DNA of 64,000 nt from JAJDTQ01 sp963422385 (GCA_963422385.1 OY729432.1:3410001-3474000); one strand, 5' to 3'. Counted from the first letter of the stretch, positions 8,743 to 18,397 are shown. The notes: generated by a model not told the origin, from the sequence alone. Translations and numbers: made by a program.

Positions 8743-9675
8743 TCACTTGAACCGGATTCTCGGGTTGAGGTACGTGTACCCGAGGTCACCGATGGTCTGG
8801 GTGAAGACCGCCACGAACACCGCCGCGGTGCCGCAGGCCTCGATCACGAAGATGTCGCGGCGCAACGCCGCTTCCAGCAGCAGCGCGCCGAATCCCTTGT
8901 AGCCGAAGGCGAATTCGGTCACGACAACCCCTGACAGCAGCCAGTTGATCTGCAGCATGATGACCGTGAACGGGGCGATCAACGCGTTCCGCAGGGCGTG
9001 TTTCATGATGATGTGCCGGTAGGGCAACCCCTTGAGCATGGCGGTGCGGATATAGGGATTGGTCATCACCTCCGCCATCGAGGCCCGTGTCATCCGCGCC
9101 ACGTAGCCGAATCCATAGAGGGTCAGCACCATCACCGGAAGGATCAGCTCGACGACGTTGAAACCCGACGTCATGGACGATGTCCCCGGAAGCCAGCCGA
9201 GCGAGAAGACAAAGATCCAGGCGAGCAGGACGGCGCTGGCGTATTCCGGAATGGAGGTGGTCGTGATGGAGAAGACCGAGATCACCCGGTCCTGCATCGA
9301 GCCTTCCTTCATGCCGGCCAGCACGCCCAGCGTCAGGGCGACAAGGACCATGACGACGAAGGTGACGCCGGCGAGGATGCCGGTGTTGCCGAGCCGGTCC
9401 CAGAAGATCTCGTTCACCGGCCGCTTGTAGATGATGGAGTCCCCGAGGTCGCCGGACGCCATCCGCCCGATCCATTCCACGTAGCGGACCAGGAGCGGCC
9501 GGTCATAGCCGTTCTGCGTGATCCAGGCGTCGAGCTGCTGGTCCTGGGCATAGGGTCCCAGGACGCTGCGCGCGATGAGCCGGGGGTCGCCCTCGTTCAT
9601 GAGAAAAAGAAGCAACGCGACGACCAGCATGATGAGGATCATCATGCCGACGCGTCGCAGGATCAGTTGGGCCAT
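8743..9675 (-). CDS. ABC importer permease, DppB/OppB type
   Basis: The 310-residue protein has the DppB layout: an N-terminal helix (MILIMLVVALLLFL), a periplasmic loop, then five membrane segments. The family end-motif LGYTYLNPRIRF closes the protein. The start ATG follows GGGAGG. It forms the heterodimeric channel with the DppC-type protein. It is the first membrane gene after the binding-protein gene, from which two hairpins separate it. Confidence 0.92.
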   Translation of the reverse strand: MAQLILRRVGMMILIMLVVALLLFLMNEGDPRLIARSVLGPYAQDQQLDAWITQNGYDRPLLVRYVEWIGRMASGDLGDSIIYKRPVNEIFWDRLGNTGILAGVTFVVMVLVALTLGVLAGMKEGSMQDRVISVFSITTTSIPEYASAVLLAWIFVFSLGWLPGTSSMTSGFNVVELILPVMVLTLYGFGYVARMTRASMAEVMTNPYIRTAMLKGLPYRHIIMKHALRNALIAPFTVIMLQINWLLSGVVVTEFAFGYKGFGALLLEAALRRDIFVIEACGTAAVFVAVFTQTIGDLGYTYLNPRIRFK

Positions 9676-9743
9676 GTCAGCCTCCCGTGCTCAGCCACTG
9701 GATTCGGCCGGCCTACGCATATCCGACCAATCGGGAAAGGCGG

Positions 9744-9767
9744 CGCGGGAGCCCGAGGACTCCCGCG
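9744..9767 (-). terminator. Intercistronic hairpin 1
   Basis: CGCGGGAG at 9744-9751 pairs exactly with CTCCCGCG at 9760-9767 around an 8-base loop. It lies between the binding-protein and permease genes. Such hairpins commonly shield the abundant upstream message or partly terminate transcription; that role is inferred. Confidence 0.5.
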
Positions 9768-9780
9768 TCGGTGCGTACCT

Positions 9781-9821
9781 GGCCGGGATTTCCCACACTG
9801 AAACCCGTGAGAAATCCGGCC
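9781..9821 (-). terminator. Intercistronic hairpin 2, directly after the binding-protein stop
   Basis: GGCCGGGATTTC at 9781-9792 pairs with GAAATCCGGCC ending at 9821, with one bulged base and an 18-base loop. It sits against the TAG stop (9821-9823) of the solute-binding protein gene. The arrangement fits differential expression, with more binding protein than permease. Confidence 0.5.
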
Positions 9822-11542
9822 TAACCTTCCAGCCACACGTTCTGAAACTGGTGGTACAGCGTCGGATGGGTGCTGTGTCCCTTGACCCGCTTGTTGGCCG
9901 CCTTGAAGACCGAGCGCCAGAAGGGCTGCGGGATGATCGCGTCGTCCTGGAGGATCTTCTCGCAGACGGCGATCTTCTTCTTGCGCTCGTTGACGTCGAG
10001 GGTGGCCTCGGCGTCGTCGAGCGCGGCGTCGAACCTGGGGTTGTTGTAGGCGGTCTCGTTCCAGGGCACGCCGGACCGGTAGGCGAGGCCGAGCACCATG
10101 GTGCCCAGCGGACGGTGCGTCCACGCTGTGTAGCCCCAGGGCGCCTTGTCCCAGACATCCCAGTACTGGTTGGCCGGCATCTTGTTGATCTTCAGGTTGA
10201 TGCCCGCGGGAGCGAGCTGGTTCTTGAAGATGGCGCAGGCGTCGGTCATCCACGAGCCTTCGGTATCGCCGTTGGCGATCTCGACGGTCAGGCCGCTCTT
10301 GTAGCCGGCTTCCGCCAGCAGCTTCCTGGCTTTCTCGATGTCCCGCTTGAGCGGCGGCAGCGCCGCGTATTCCGGATGGATCGGACCGACGTGATGGTTT
10401 TCGGCGACCTGGCCGAGACCCTTGAATGCCTTGTCCAGAATCTCCCCGTGGTCCATGCAGGCGGCGATGGCCTGGCGGACCTTGAGATTGTCGAACGGCT
10501 TATGGGTGACACGGAAACGCATGACCGCGGTCTGCGCCGTGGTTGACTCATGAAGGGCCACGAACGGCAGACGCTTCACCGTGGTGATGGCGTTGTTGGG
10601 CAGGCGGAAGACCATGTCCACCTGCTGCGATGCGAGGGCCGCGACCCAGGCATTGGTATCTTCGCCGTGGTCGTAGTAGTGGATCTCGTCCAGATGGAAC
10701 GGTCCGGCCCACCATTTCCGCGCCTTTTTGAGGATCGCCCGTTCCCCGACCGCGAACGACTCCAGCTTCATCGGACCGGTGCCAACGGGATTCTTGGACA
10801 GGTCGGCGGCGTAGTCCTTGCCGAAGCCCCTGTGCACGATGGCGGCGGGATAGTTGTAGAAGTTCTCCGGCATGGCCAGAGCGGCCTTCTTGAGATTGAA
10901 CCGGATGGTGTAATCGTCGATGACTTCGACGGCGTTGGCGACGCCGCGCTTCTTGCCGTCGGCGCCTTCCTCAACCATGGCGCTGAAGAGGCCGAGATTC
11001 GACGAGCCGGTTTTCGGATCGAGCCAGCGGTTGACCGTGTGGGCGACGTCGGTGGAAGTGAACTTGTCGCCGTTCGACCAGGTCACGTCGTCCCGCAGAT
11101 GGAACACCCAGGTCTTGAGGTCGTCCGAGGCCTCCCATCTCCTGGCGAGATAGGGAACCGTGACGTTGTCCCCCCTGGTCCGGGTCAGGTACTCCACGAG
11201 AAACCGGGCGACGTTGGACTTCTCCGTCCAGTCGAAGCTGGCCGGATCGGTGACCTCCATAATCCGCATGGAGACCCGGAGCGTCCCCCCCGGTTTCGGA
11301 GTCGCCGCCGACACGGACGTGGGGAACGAGCCCCCGAGGAGCTTGTCGGCGGTGGTGTACGCCATGGCCGCGGTCATACCGAGTAGTGCCGACTGGCGGA
11401 GAAAGTCGCGCCGGGTGATCTTCCTGGTGCGGAGTTGGTCGCACAGTTCCGGCAGATAGCTGTGCGTGTCCGCACCAAGCGCGCGCTCCGACGGCAGCGT
11501 GTAGCGCCGCGCGTCCCGGCTCAGGATCTTCTTGTCACTCAT
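9821..11542 (-). CDS. Family 5 extracellular solute-binding protein, Tat-exported
   Basis: The 573-residue protein belongs to the peptide/nickel/opine-binding SBP_bac_5 family. It begins with an unusually long cytoplasmic-like leader, then TRRDFLRQ (residues 43-50) and a hydrophobic stretch, a twin-arginine signal. Export in folded form is therefore likely. Family features include TVPYLARRWEASDD and TWSNGDKFTSTDVAHTVNRW. The start follows GGAGG. It is the first gene of the importer operon and diverges from the molybdenum hydroxylase gene. The ligand cannot be read from sequence; peptides are the family default, but the neighbouring enzymes suggest a small catabolic substrate. Confidence 0.9.
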   Translation of the reverse strand: MSDKKILSRDARRYTLPSERALGADTHSYLPELCDQLRTRKITRRDFLRQSALLGMTAAMAYTTADKLLGGSFPTSVSAATPKPGGTLRVSMRIMEVTDPASFDWTEKSNVARFLVEYLTRTRGDNVTVPYLARRWEASDDLKTWVFHLRDDVTWSNGDKFTSTDVAHTVNRWLDPKTGSSNLGLFSAMVEEGADGKKRGVANAVEVIDDYTIRFNLKKAALAMPENFYNYPAAIVHRGFGKDYAADLSKNPVGTGPMKLESFAVGERAILKKARKWWAGPFHLDEIHYYDHGEDTNAWVAALASQQVDMVFRLPNNAITTVKRLPFVALHESTTAQTAVMRFRVTHKPFDNLKVRQAIAACMDHGEILDKAFKGLGQVAENHHVGPIHPEYAALPPLKRDIEKARKLLAEAGYKSGLTVEIANGDTEGSWMTDACAIFKNQLAPAGINLKINKMPANQYWDVWDKAPWGYTAWTHRPLGTMVLGLAYRSGVPWNETAYNNPRFDAALDDAEATLDVNERKKKIAVCEKILQDDAIIPQPFWRSVFKAANKRVKGHSTHPTLYHQFQNVWLEG

Positions 11543-11718
11543 GCATGCAACCTCCGTTTGACTCGACTGCCGGGTCGGTCGCCGCGCGAATGCCGCAGGG
11601 CAACAGTGAGGACAGGCGCCTGGCCAATGCCCTTGGTCCAGCAGACCACTGCAGGAAAGCCGTAAGACTATGCCCTTCCGGTATGGAATTCAAGCCGGTT
11701 TTCTGCGATTGTGGGTCC

Positions 11719-14007
11719 ATGGAAACGTCGGCCGGCCAGCGCACGTTGCGAATCATCGGGCAGGCGACGCCCGCGGTCGAGGGTGCGGAGAAGGTCACCG
11801 CCGAGGCGCGTTACCTCGAGGATCTTCAGACCCCCGGCATGCTCTACGGCAAGATCTGCCGAAGTCCTCTGCCGCACGCCAGGATTCTCGACATCGACAC
11901 TTCCCGGGCCGAACGGCTGCCGGGGGTGATCTCGGTCATCACCGCGCGGGACCTGCCCGACATCAAGTTCAGCTTCGTCCCGGAACTGGCGGACAAGACG
12001 CCGCTGTGCGGGCCGGGGCGCACCGTACGCTACGCCGGCGACGAGGTGGCGGCGGTGGCGGCAGTGGACGAGCACACCGCCGAGGAAGGCGCGCGCCTCA
12101 TCGAGGTAGCGTACGAGCCCCTGGAGCCGGTGCTGGACGTGGATGCCGCGCTGTCGCCGGATTCTCCCGAGGTCCACGACGGTGGCAACGTCGCCTACGA
12201 AGTGCACCAGGTGGAAGGCGAGGTCGAGGCGGCGTTCAGAGGCTGCGACGTGGTGCTGGAAGAGGAGTTCCAGACCACGCGCCAATCGCATGCGGTGATG
12301 GAGACCCGCGGCTGCATCGCCCACTACACCGCCACCGGTCAGCTCACCGTGTGGCACCAGACCCAGGCGCCGCACACCCTGCGCGGCGAGATCGCCCGGG
12401 CGCTGGGCATCCCGCAACGGCAGGTCCGGGTGATCCAGCCCGAGACCGGCGGCGGCTTCGGCTCCCGGCTGGTGATGAACGTCATGGTGCCCATCGCCGC
12501 GGTGCTGTCCAGGAAGTCGGGCCGCCCGGTGCGCATCGTCAACACGCGGGACGAGGAGTTCCGCTGCGCCGGCGCCCGGTACGCCTACCGCTTCAGGCTC
12601 AGGCTGGGCTGCACCAAAGACGGCGTCATCCGCGCCAAGAGTCTCCGGGTCATCGGGGACAACGGCGCCTACAACGACAAGGGCGTTTCCACTATCAACT
12701 TCATCACCCTGGGGTTCTTCGCCTCCTATGACCTCCACCGGCCGGCGAAGTCGGTGGATGCCAGACTGGTCTACACCAACAAGCCGCCGGGGGGCGCTTT
12801 CCGCGGGTTCGGCCATGCCGAGGAGGGTTTCGCGTTCGAATCCACCCTCGACGCCATGGCCGAGCGCTTGGGCATGGACCCGGCGGAGATACGACTCAGG
12901 AACCTCAGGCGAGCCGGCGAGCGGGCCTGCATGGAACGCGCGAGCCGGTTCATGCTTCCGTACAAGAGAAACGCAGGGAAGACGACCTCGGGCGGCAAGC
13001 GGACGGGTGTCGGCGTGGCGTTCCTCTCCGAGACCGGCGGCGGCCTGCGCTACTACCGGCAGAATTCGACGGAGGCCATCGTCAAGGTGGAACGGGACGG
13101 TGCCGTGGGGGTCATCGCCCCTATCGCCGATACCGGCACCGGCACCCGGACGGTGATGGCCCAGATCGCGGCCGAGCAGCTCGGGGTCTCGGTGGACCGG
13201 GTCCGGCTCTCCCACAACGATACCGACGTGATCCCCTACGATCTCGGCACTTGGGCCAGCCGCACCACTTACGTGTGCGGCAATGCCGTGGCCGCGGCCG
13301 CCGCCGACGCCCGGCGGCGTCTGGCCGAAATCGCGGCGGCGATGCTGGAGGCCGCGCCCGAAACGCTGGAGTTCGGCGGCGGCCGGGTGTCGGCCACGGT
13401 GGAGCCCGGCGGGCAGGTTTCCTTCGACGACGTGGTCAGCGAGGCCTACGACCGCCGAGGCATGCTGATCATCGGCAAGGGAGGTTTTGTCGACCCGGAA
13501 GCCACCCGGTTCGACCTGACCGACTACGAATCCGCGGCCCCCGTCATTGCGGCATGCTGTCACGTGGCCGAAGTCCGGGTGGACACGGACACCGGGACGG
13601 TGGAACTGTTGCGCTACGTTGCGGTCCACGACGTCGGCAAGGTCATCAACCCGCTGGGGCTCCTGGGACAGATCGAGGGCGGCGTGGCCCAGGGCCTGGG
13701 CTTCGCCCTTTACGAAGACCTGGTGGTGGACGGCGGCCAGGTGCTCAACCCGAACCTGGTGGACTACCGCCTGCCCGCCTTCTCCGCCATGCCGAAACGG
13801 CTGGACTGCGTCGTGGTGGAAGGTGATGCTTCCGAGGGCCCCTACGGCGCCAAGGGCATCGGCGAACTCCCCTTCGGCCCGGTGGCGCCCGCCATCGCCA
13901 ACGCCATATACGACGCGGTGGGGGTGCGGCCGAAGGCGCTGCCCATGACCCCCGAGCGAATATTGCGTGGATGGGAAACTCGCCCGCGCACGGGCAATCC
14001 TGGCTAA
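11719..14007 (+). CDS. Xanthine dehydrogenase-family molybdopterin-binding subunit
   Basis: The 762-residue protein matches the large Mo-cofactor subunit of molybdenum hydroxylases. Visible landmarks are VTAEARYLED near the N-terminus, the QTQAPH segment, GGGFGSRL, PPGGAFRGFG, and the C-terminal GAKGIGELPFGP containing the catalytic glutamate. Active enzymes hydroxylate heteroaromatic rings or aldehydes and need Fe-S and FAD partner subunits. Neither partner is encoded here. The start is uncertain: I prefer the ATG at 11719 because homology begins just after it, but an in-frame ATG at 11683 is possible. It diverges from the peptide-type binding protein and is followed by LLM and UbiD genes on the same strand. 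Confidence 0.87.
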   Translation: METSAGQRTLRIIGQATPAVEGAEKVTAEARYLEDLQTPGMLYGKICRSPLPHARILDIDTSRAERLPGVISVITARDLPDIKFSFVPELADKTPLCGPGRTVRYAGDEVAAVAAVDEHTAEEGARLIEVAYEPLEPVLDVDAALSPDSPEVHDGGNVAYEVHQVEGEVEAAFRGCDVVLEEEFQTTRQSHAVMETRGCIAHYTATGQLTVWHQTQAPHTLRGEIARALGIPQRQVRVIQPETGGGFGSRLVMNVMVPIAAVLSRKSGRPVRIVNTRDEEFRCAGARYAYRFRLRLGCTKDGVIRAKSLRVIGDNGAYNDKGVSTINFITLGFFASYDLHRPAKSVDARLVYTNKPPGGAFRGFGHAEEGFAFESTLDAMAERLGMDPAEIRLRNLRRAGERACMERASRFMLPYKRNAGKTTSGGKRTGVGVAFLSETGGGLRYYRQNSTEAIVKVERDGAVGVIAPIADTGTGTRTVMAQIAAEQLGVSVDRVRLSHNDTDVIPYDLGTWASRTTYVCGNAVAAAAADARRRLAEIAAAMLEAAPETLEFGGGRVSATVEPGGQVSFDDVVSEAYDRRGMLIIGKGGFVDPEATRFDLTDYESAAPVIAACCHVAEVRVDTDTGTVELLRYVAVHDVGKVINPLGLLGQIEGGVAQGLGFALYEDLVVDGGQVLNPNLVDYRLPAFSAMPKRLDCVVVEGDASEGPYGAKGIGELPFGPVAPAIANAIYDAVGVRPKALPMTPERILRGWETRPRTGNPG

Positions 14008-14039
14008 TACGGCCGGCGCCGTGATACGGATGAGGGACG

Positions 14040-15029
14040 ATGCGTGACCTGCCCACACGATGGGGCCTGAGCCTCCCCAACCGCGGGGTGCTGTTCGGGC
14101 TCGCCACGGTGGATGACCTCTTCGCGTCCGCTACGCTGGCGGAGGAGTCTGGTGCCTTCGAATCCGTCTGGGTGGGCGACAGCTTCATCCACAAGCCCCG
14201 CCTCGATTCCATTGTCATGCTCTCGAACCTGGCGGCGCGGACCAGGCGCGCGCGGCTGGGCACCATCTGCATGGCCACCTTTCCGTTGCGTCACCCGGTG
14301 GAGTTGGCGATCCAGTGGGCCAGCCTGGACCATGTCTCCGGCGGCCGCACCGTGCTGGGCGCCTGCATCGGCGGCGGCCACGGGCCCGAGCTCCGGGCCT
14401 TCGGACAGACTTCCGGAGAGCGGGCGCCCCGGCTGGAAGAAGGCGTGGCTTTGCTGCGCGCGCTGTGGGGCGGTGAGCGGGTCCACCATCGCGGACGCTT
14501 CTACACCCTGGAAGACTACGATATCCTGCCCAAGCCGGTGCAGCGCCCCTGCCCCATCTGGATCGCCGTCAATCCGCGGCAACCCATGGCCAATAGTCCA
14601 TTGGTCAAGCGCGCGTTGGAACGGGCCATACGACTGGGCGACGGCTACATGACGGATGCGGTGGCGCCGGACGAGTTTCGCCGCCGTTGGGATTTCATGC
14701 AGGAAACCGCGAAGCGACAAGGCCGTGACCTGAGCCGCTTCGAGACCTGCATCCACGGCATGATCAACATCAACGAGGACAAGCAGGCGGCCTACGAGGA
14801 GTCGAAGCACTACTTTCGCGAGTACTACACGCCGTCGTGGCCCACCGACGACGTCATCAACATCTGGCTGGCCCACGGGCCCCCGGAGGAGTGCGCGGCG
14901 CTGCTCCGGGAATGGCTGGACATGGGCATCACCACGCCGGTGCTGCGCTTTACCGGACACGACCAATTGGCGCAGATCCGCCGTTTCGTGGAAGAGGTGC
15001 TTCCACTCATCCAGGGGGCTGCTCGATGA
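14040..15029 (+). CDS. LLM-class flavin-dependent oxidoreductase
   Basis: The 329-residue protein has the bacterial luciferase-like TIM-barrel layout: N-terminal GLSLPNRGVLFG, then GTICMATFPLRHPVELA and the sequence around GRTVLGACIGGG. Such enzymes use FMNH2 or F420 for monooxygenation or hydride transfer. The start follows GAGGG. Its TGA overlaps the ATG of the following UbiD gene (ATGA at 15026-15029), so the two proteins are translationally coupled and probably act in sequence. Confidence 0.87.
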   Translation: MRDLPTRWGLSLPNRGVLFGLATVDDLFASATLAEESGAFESVWVGDSFIHKPRLDSIVMLSNLAARTRRARLGTICMATFPLRHPVELAIQWASLDHVSGGRTVLGACIGGGHGPELRAFGQTSGERAPRLEEGVALLRALWGGERVHHRGRFYTLEDYDILPKPVQRPCPIWIAVNPRQPMANSPLVKRALERAIRLGDGYMTDAVAPDEFRRRWDFMQETAKRQGRDLSRFETCIHGMININEDKQAAYEESKHYFREYYTPSWPTDDVINIWLAHGPPEECAALLREWLDMGITTPVLRFTGHDQLAQIRRFVEEVLPLIQGAAR

Positions 15030-16411
15030 ACCCGAATCTGCGAGATTTTCTCCGCTCGGTGCGTGAGACGGGACCCGAGAACTACGTCGAGGTGACGCAG
15101 CCGCTGGACCCCTACCTGGAGGTCGGCATCATCCAGCACAAGCTGGCGGCCGAAGGGCGGAGCCCGGTGATCTACTGTCCCGAGATCAAGGGCAGCTCGC
15201 TGCCGCTGGTAACCAACATGTTCGGCTCCTTCGATCTTCTGGCCTGGGGACTGGGCTGCGACCCGCGCACCATGACCCGGTTGGAGATCTACGACGTGCT
15301 GCGCGGCAAGTTGGCGCGACGAGAAGACCCGGTGTGGGTCGCCGAGGAGAACGCGCCGGTCAAGGAAAAGAAGCTCGTCGGCGACGCTGTGGACCTGGAG
15401 GTGCTGCCCGTCATCCACAACTCAAGGCTGGACGCCGGAAAGTACGTCAGCGCCGGGTTCATGATCGCCCGGTGGCCAGACACGGGCGTTCCCAACGCGG
15501 GCATCTACCGCCACATGGTCATGGGCCGGAACCGGCTCGGCTGCATGATCAATCCCGGCAACGACGGCGCCTACATCGCCCGGCGTTGCGCGGAGCTCGG
15601 CAAGCCCATGGAGATCGCCCTGGTGGTCGGCCACCACTCCGCGGTGCTACAGGCTTCCCTGGGCAAGGGGGTGGTGGAGTTCGATCTCATGGGCGGCTAT
15701 CTGGGGGAACCGCTGGAGGTCGTCAGGGGCGAGACCGTGGACCTGCCGGTGCCGGCCGAGGCGGAGATCGTCATCGAAGGGACCATCGATCCCACGGTCA
15801 TGGCCACCGACGGCCCCTACGCCGAGTATTTGGGCTATTACGGCGTCGGCGACAAGCCCTGTTACGTCATCGACGTGAGCGCCGTCACCATGCGCCGGGA
15901 CGCCATCTACCATCACCTGGACTCGGCCCACATCGAGCATAACCTGGCCCCCGCCATGAGCGCCGAGATGAGCCTCTACGACCGGCTCCGGGCGCAGTTC
16001 CCCACCCTCAAGGCGGTGAACATCATGGGCTGGCTGGGCACCTACATCTCGTTGCGGCAGCGGGTTCCCGGCGAGGGCAAGCAGGCCGGGCTGGTGGCCG
16101 TGGCCACCGACAACTACGCCAAGACCGCGGTGGTGGTGGACGACGACGTGGACATCGGCAGCGAGAGGGAGGTGGCCTGGGCCATCAACACCCGCATGGT
16201 CGCGGATCAGGATCTGTTGATCATGCCAGGGGTCAAGGGCGCGCATCTCGATCCGGTGTCCTACAACGAGGCCCGCACCGGCCGGGGGCCCATGACCACC
16301 CACTTGGTCATCGACGCCACCCGCCCGGTGGAAAAGGAGTTCGAAACGAAGATCGAGCCGGACAGGGAGTTGTGGGAGAAGATCGACCTGAAGGAGTACC
16401 TGAAACCCTGA
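15026..16411 (+). CDS. UbiD family decarboxylase
   Basis: The 461-residue protein is a full-length member of the prenylated-FMN-dependent UbiD family, which (de)carboxylates aromatic or unsaturated acids. The conserved catalytic acid block, E-GPFG-E in fungal Fdc1, reads Asp262-GPYA-Glu267 here, so the first acid is Asp and the second Glu is kept. Other landmarks are LGLGCDP-like WGLGCDP (about 75-80) and the C-terminal DATRPVEKEFE. No UbiX flavin prenyltransferase is encoded in the window, so prFMN must come from elsewhere. It overlaps the LLM gene by four bases and lies upstream of an ABC importer, suggesting uptake, oxidation and decarboxylation of one compound. Confidence 0.9.
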   Translation: MNPNLRDFLRSVRETGPENYVEVTQPLDPYLEVGIIQHKLAAEGRSPVIYCPEIKGSSLPLVTNMFGSFDLLAWGLGCDPRTMTRLEIYDVLRGKLARREDPVWVAEENAPVKEKKLVGDAVDLEVLPVIHNSRLDAGKYVSAGFMIARWPDTGVPNAGIYRHMVMGRNRLGCMINPGNDGAYIARRCAELGKPMEIALVVGHHSAVLQASLGKGVVEFDLMGGYLGEPLEVVRGETVDLPVPAEAEIVIEGTIDPTVMATDGPYAEYLGYYGVGDKPCYVIDVSAVTMRRDAIYHHLDSAHIEHNLAPAMSAEMSLYDRLRAQFPTLKAVNIMGWLGTYISLRQRVPGEGKQAGLVAVATDNYAKTAVVVDDDVDIGSEREVAWAINTRMVADQDLLIMPGVKGAHLDPVSYNEARTGRGPMTTHLVIDATRPVEKEFETKIEPDRELWEKIDLKEYLKP

Positions 16412-16418
16412 CGCGCCA

Positions 16419-16447
16419 TTGACAAAGAACAGACCACGAACTACTAT
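16419..16447 (+). promoter_or_regulatory. Near-consensus sigma-70 type promoter
   Basis: TTGACA (16419-16424) and TACTAT (16442-16447) are separated by 17 bases, close to the ideal housekeeping promoter. It starts eight bases after the UbiD stop and would drive the NMT1-type binding-protein and transporter genes. An AAAGAAC/GTTCTTT inverted repeat overlaps it and could be an operator. Confidence 0.65.
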
Positions 16448-16530
16448 TCGTCGTTCTTTGCATTTCACGAGAACTCTAATGCTTTCGTTGCCGGTTGGTG
16501 AGACCGGCTACCAGTCAAAGGAGGCAGATA

Positions 16531-17523
16531 ATGCGACGCTATACATGGACGGCATTGTTGACGATTGCGCTTGTGAGTTCCCTGGCCCTCGAGGCTGCGG
16601 CCAAGGATCTTCACAAGATCAAGGTGACCGCCGGCCGGAACAGCATCATCTCGATGCTCTATCTGTCGGGAGAGATGGCCGGGATCTTCGAGAAGCACGG
16701 CATCGACGCGGACGTGGACGTGCGCCCCTTCAAGGGACACATGGCCGCGCTGCCCGCCAAGGAGGTACCCTGCTCGTCGTATGCCGGCACCGCGGCCATC
16801 GCCAGGATCACCAAGGGGCTTGACTTCGTCATCATCGGAGGCGGGCTGACCGTGATGCAGGAAGTCTTCGTCAAGAAGGACAGCCCGGTCCGGTCCATCG
16901 GGGATCTCCGGGGCAAGAAATACGGCACCTGGTCCACCGGCGCCGGCGCTTTCAAGGCCACCCGGGCGGTCATCATGGACGGCCACGGCATCGACGTGCT
17001 GAACAAGAAGGACATGGAACTGGTTCAGGCGGCGGCTCCCGCGCTGCTGGCCTTGCTGGGTCGCGGCGACGTGGATTCCATGTTCAACATCAGTTCGCTG
17101 ACCGTCAGGGCGGCGTCGCAGCCCGACAAGTACCGGTCGGTGTTCGCACCCAACGACTATTGGAAGAAAAAGGCCGGCCAGCCCATCGTGTGGTCCGCGC
17201 CGCTGGTCTGCTGGCGGGAATGGGTTGACGCGGACAGGAATCGGGCGAAAAGCTTCGCGGCCGCGGTCATGGAGTCCATGCGCTGGCTCAGGAACCCCGG
17301 GAACTTCGACCAGGCCGAGGCCAAGTTCGCCAAGGTGACCGGCATCAAGGACAAGGCCGAGGCGGGTGTCTACAGGGATTGGTTGCAGAAAGACAGGATA
17401 TTCCTGGCCAAGTGGGATAAGGAGACCGTGGACGCCCAGTGGAACTTCCTCGAAATGGCCAAGCGGCGAGGCGTTCTGGACTTCGTTCCGGACAAGAAGA
17501 AACACGGGTTGATTCTCAACTAG
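16531..17523 (+). CDS. NMT1/THI5-like ABC substrate-binding protein
   Basis: The 330-residue protein has a clear Sec signal peptide of about 23 residues (MRRYTWTALLTIALVSS, then LEAAAKD). The mature part matches the NMT1/TauA/SsuA fold: SIISMLYLSGEMAGIFEKHG near its N-terminus and a conserved GKKYGTWSTGAG segment. These proteins bind sulfonates, pyrimidines, aromatic acids and similar small molecules. AAAGGAGG precedes the ATG at ideal spacing. It is followed by permease, ATPase and second permease genes, a complete importer. Linkage to UbiD and LLM hints at an aromatic or heterocyclic acid as ligand; this is inference. Confidence 0.88.
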   Translation: MRRYTWTALLTIALVSSLALEAAAKDLHKIKVTAGRNSIISMLYLSGEMAGIFEKHGIDADVDVRPFKGHMAALPAKEVPCSSYAGTAAIARITKGLDFVIIGGGLTVMQEVFVKKDSPVRSIGDLRGKKYGTWSTGAGAFKATRAVIMDGHGIDVLNKKDMELVQAAAPALLALLGRGDVDSMFNISSLTVRAASQPDKYRSVFAPNDYWKKKAGQPIVWSAPLVCWREWVDADRNRAKSFAAAVMESMRWLRNPGNFDQAEAKFAKVTGIKDKAEAGVYRDWLQKDRIFLAKWDKETVDAQWNFLEMAKRRGVLDFVPDKKKHGLILN

Positions 17524-17611
17524 TCGGAGTCGCGGCCTTCGGGTTCTCGGGACGGCTGCGGCCGCTCCGGGGACCCGGAGACTTCGCGCCCATCCCCGAC
17601 AGGCTCTCTCC

Positions 17612-18376
17612 ATGATCAAGGGCAGACCCGGTCTTGTGGCCGGGGTTCTTACGTTCGTCGGCTTCGTCGTACTGTGGCAGGTCGTATCGTTCCGGTTTCT
17701 GCCTGCCTTCCTGCCGGGTCCGCAGGAGCTCTTGGCCAGGTTGCTGGTTGTCTATTCGGAACCCGACAGCTACACTGTGGTCTGGGACACGCTCCGGCGG
17801 ATCATTCTGGGTCTCATCGCCTCCATGATCATCGGCGGCATCGCCGGCCTGATCATGGGACTCCACAGACACGTGGAGGCGTTCCTGGACGGCTGGATCA
17901 TGGTGCTGCTCACTTTCCCGGCGGTTTGCTGGGCCTTTCTGGCAGTATTGTGGTTCGGCCTCTCGGACGTCGGACCGGTCTTCACCACGGTACTCATCGT
18001 CTTTCCCTTCGTGGCACTCAACGTCTGGGAGGGGACCAAGGCCATCGACAAGGAAGTCATCGACATGGCCAAGGTCTACAAGGCGAACCGGTATCTGATC
18101 GTCCGCAAGGTAATCATACCGCAGCTCCTGCCCTATCTCTTCTCGTCCATGCGGATCGCGCTCTCGCTGTCCTGGAAAATCGTGCTGGTGGGAGAGGCCT
18201 TTGCCGTAGGCAGCGGCGTCGGTCAGAAGCTGATGATTCATTTTGAAGATACCAGTGTCGACCTGATGCTTGCCTGGGGTGTGAGCTTCATGGTCTTCAT
18301 GGTCCTGGTGGATGTGTTGATATTCCGGTCCTGGGAGAGGCGTGCGTTCCGGTGGCGGCATCAGGTGGCCACCTGA
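17612..18376 (+). CDS. ABC permease, SsuC/TauC type (first)
   Basis: The 254-residue inner-membrane protein has about six hydrophobic segments. The C-terminal half holds the EAA-type coupling loop (MAKVYKANRYLIVRKVIIPQ), which docks with the ATPase. It is similar in layout to the second permease at 19174, with shared sequence such as MVLL/MVFLAVLWFG and KAIDK/KAMDK, so the channel is probably a heterodimer of paralogs. An 88-base gap separates it from the binding-protein gene. Confidence 0.9.
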   Translation: MIKGRPGLVAGVLTFVGFVVLWQVVSFRFLPAFLPGPQELLARLLVVYSEPDSYTVVWDTLRRIILGLIASMIIGGIAGLIMGLHRHVEAFLDGWIMVLLTFPAVCWAFLAVLWFGLSDVGPVFTTVLIVFPFVALNVWEGTKAIDKEVIDMAKVYKANRYLIVRKVIIPQLLPYLFSSMRIALSLSWKIVLVGEAFAVGSGVGQKLMIHFEDTSVDLMLAWGVSFMVFMVLVDVLIFRSWERRAFRWRHQVAT

Positions 18377-18397
18377 TCATTCGATACAGGTATTTTC

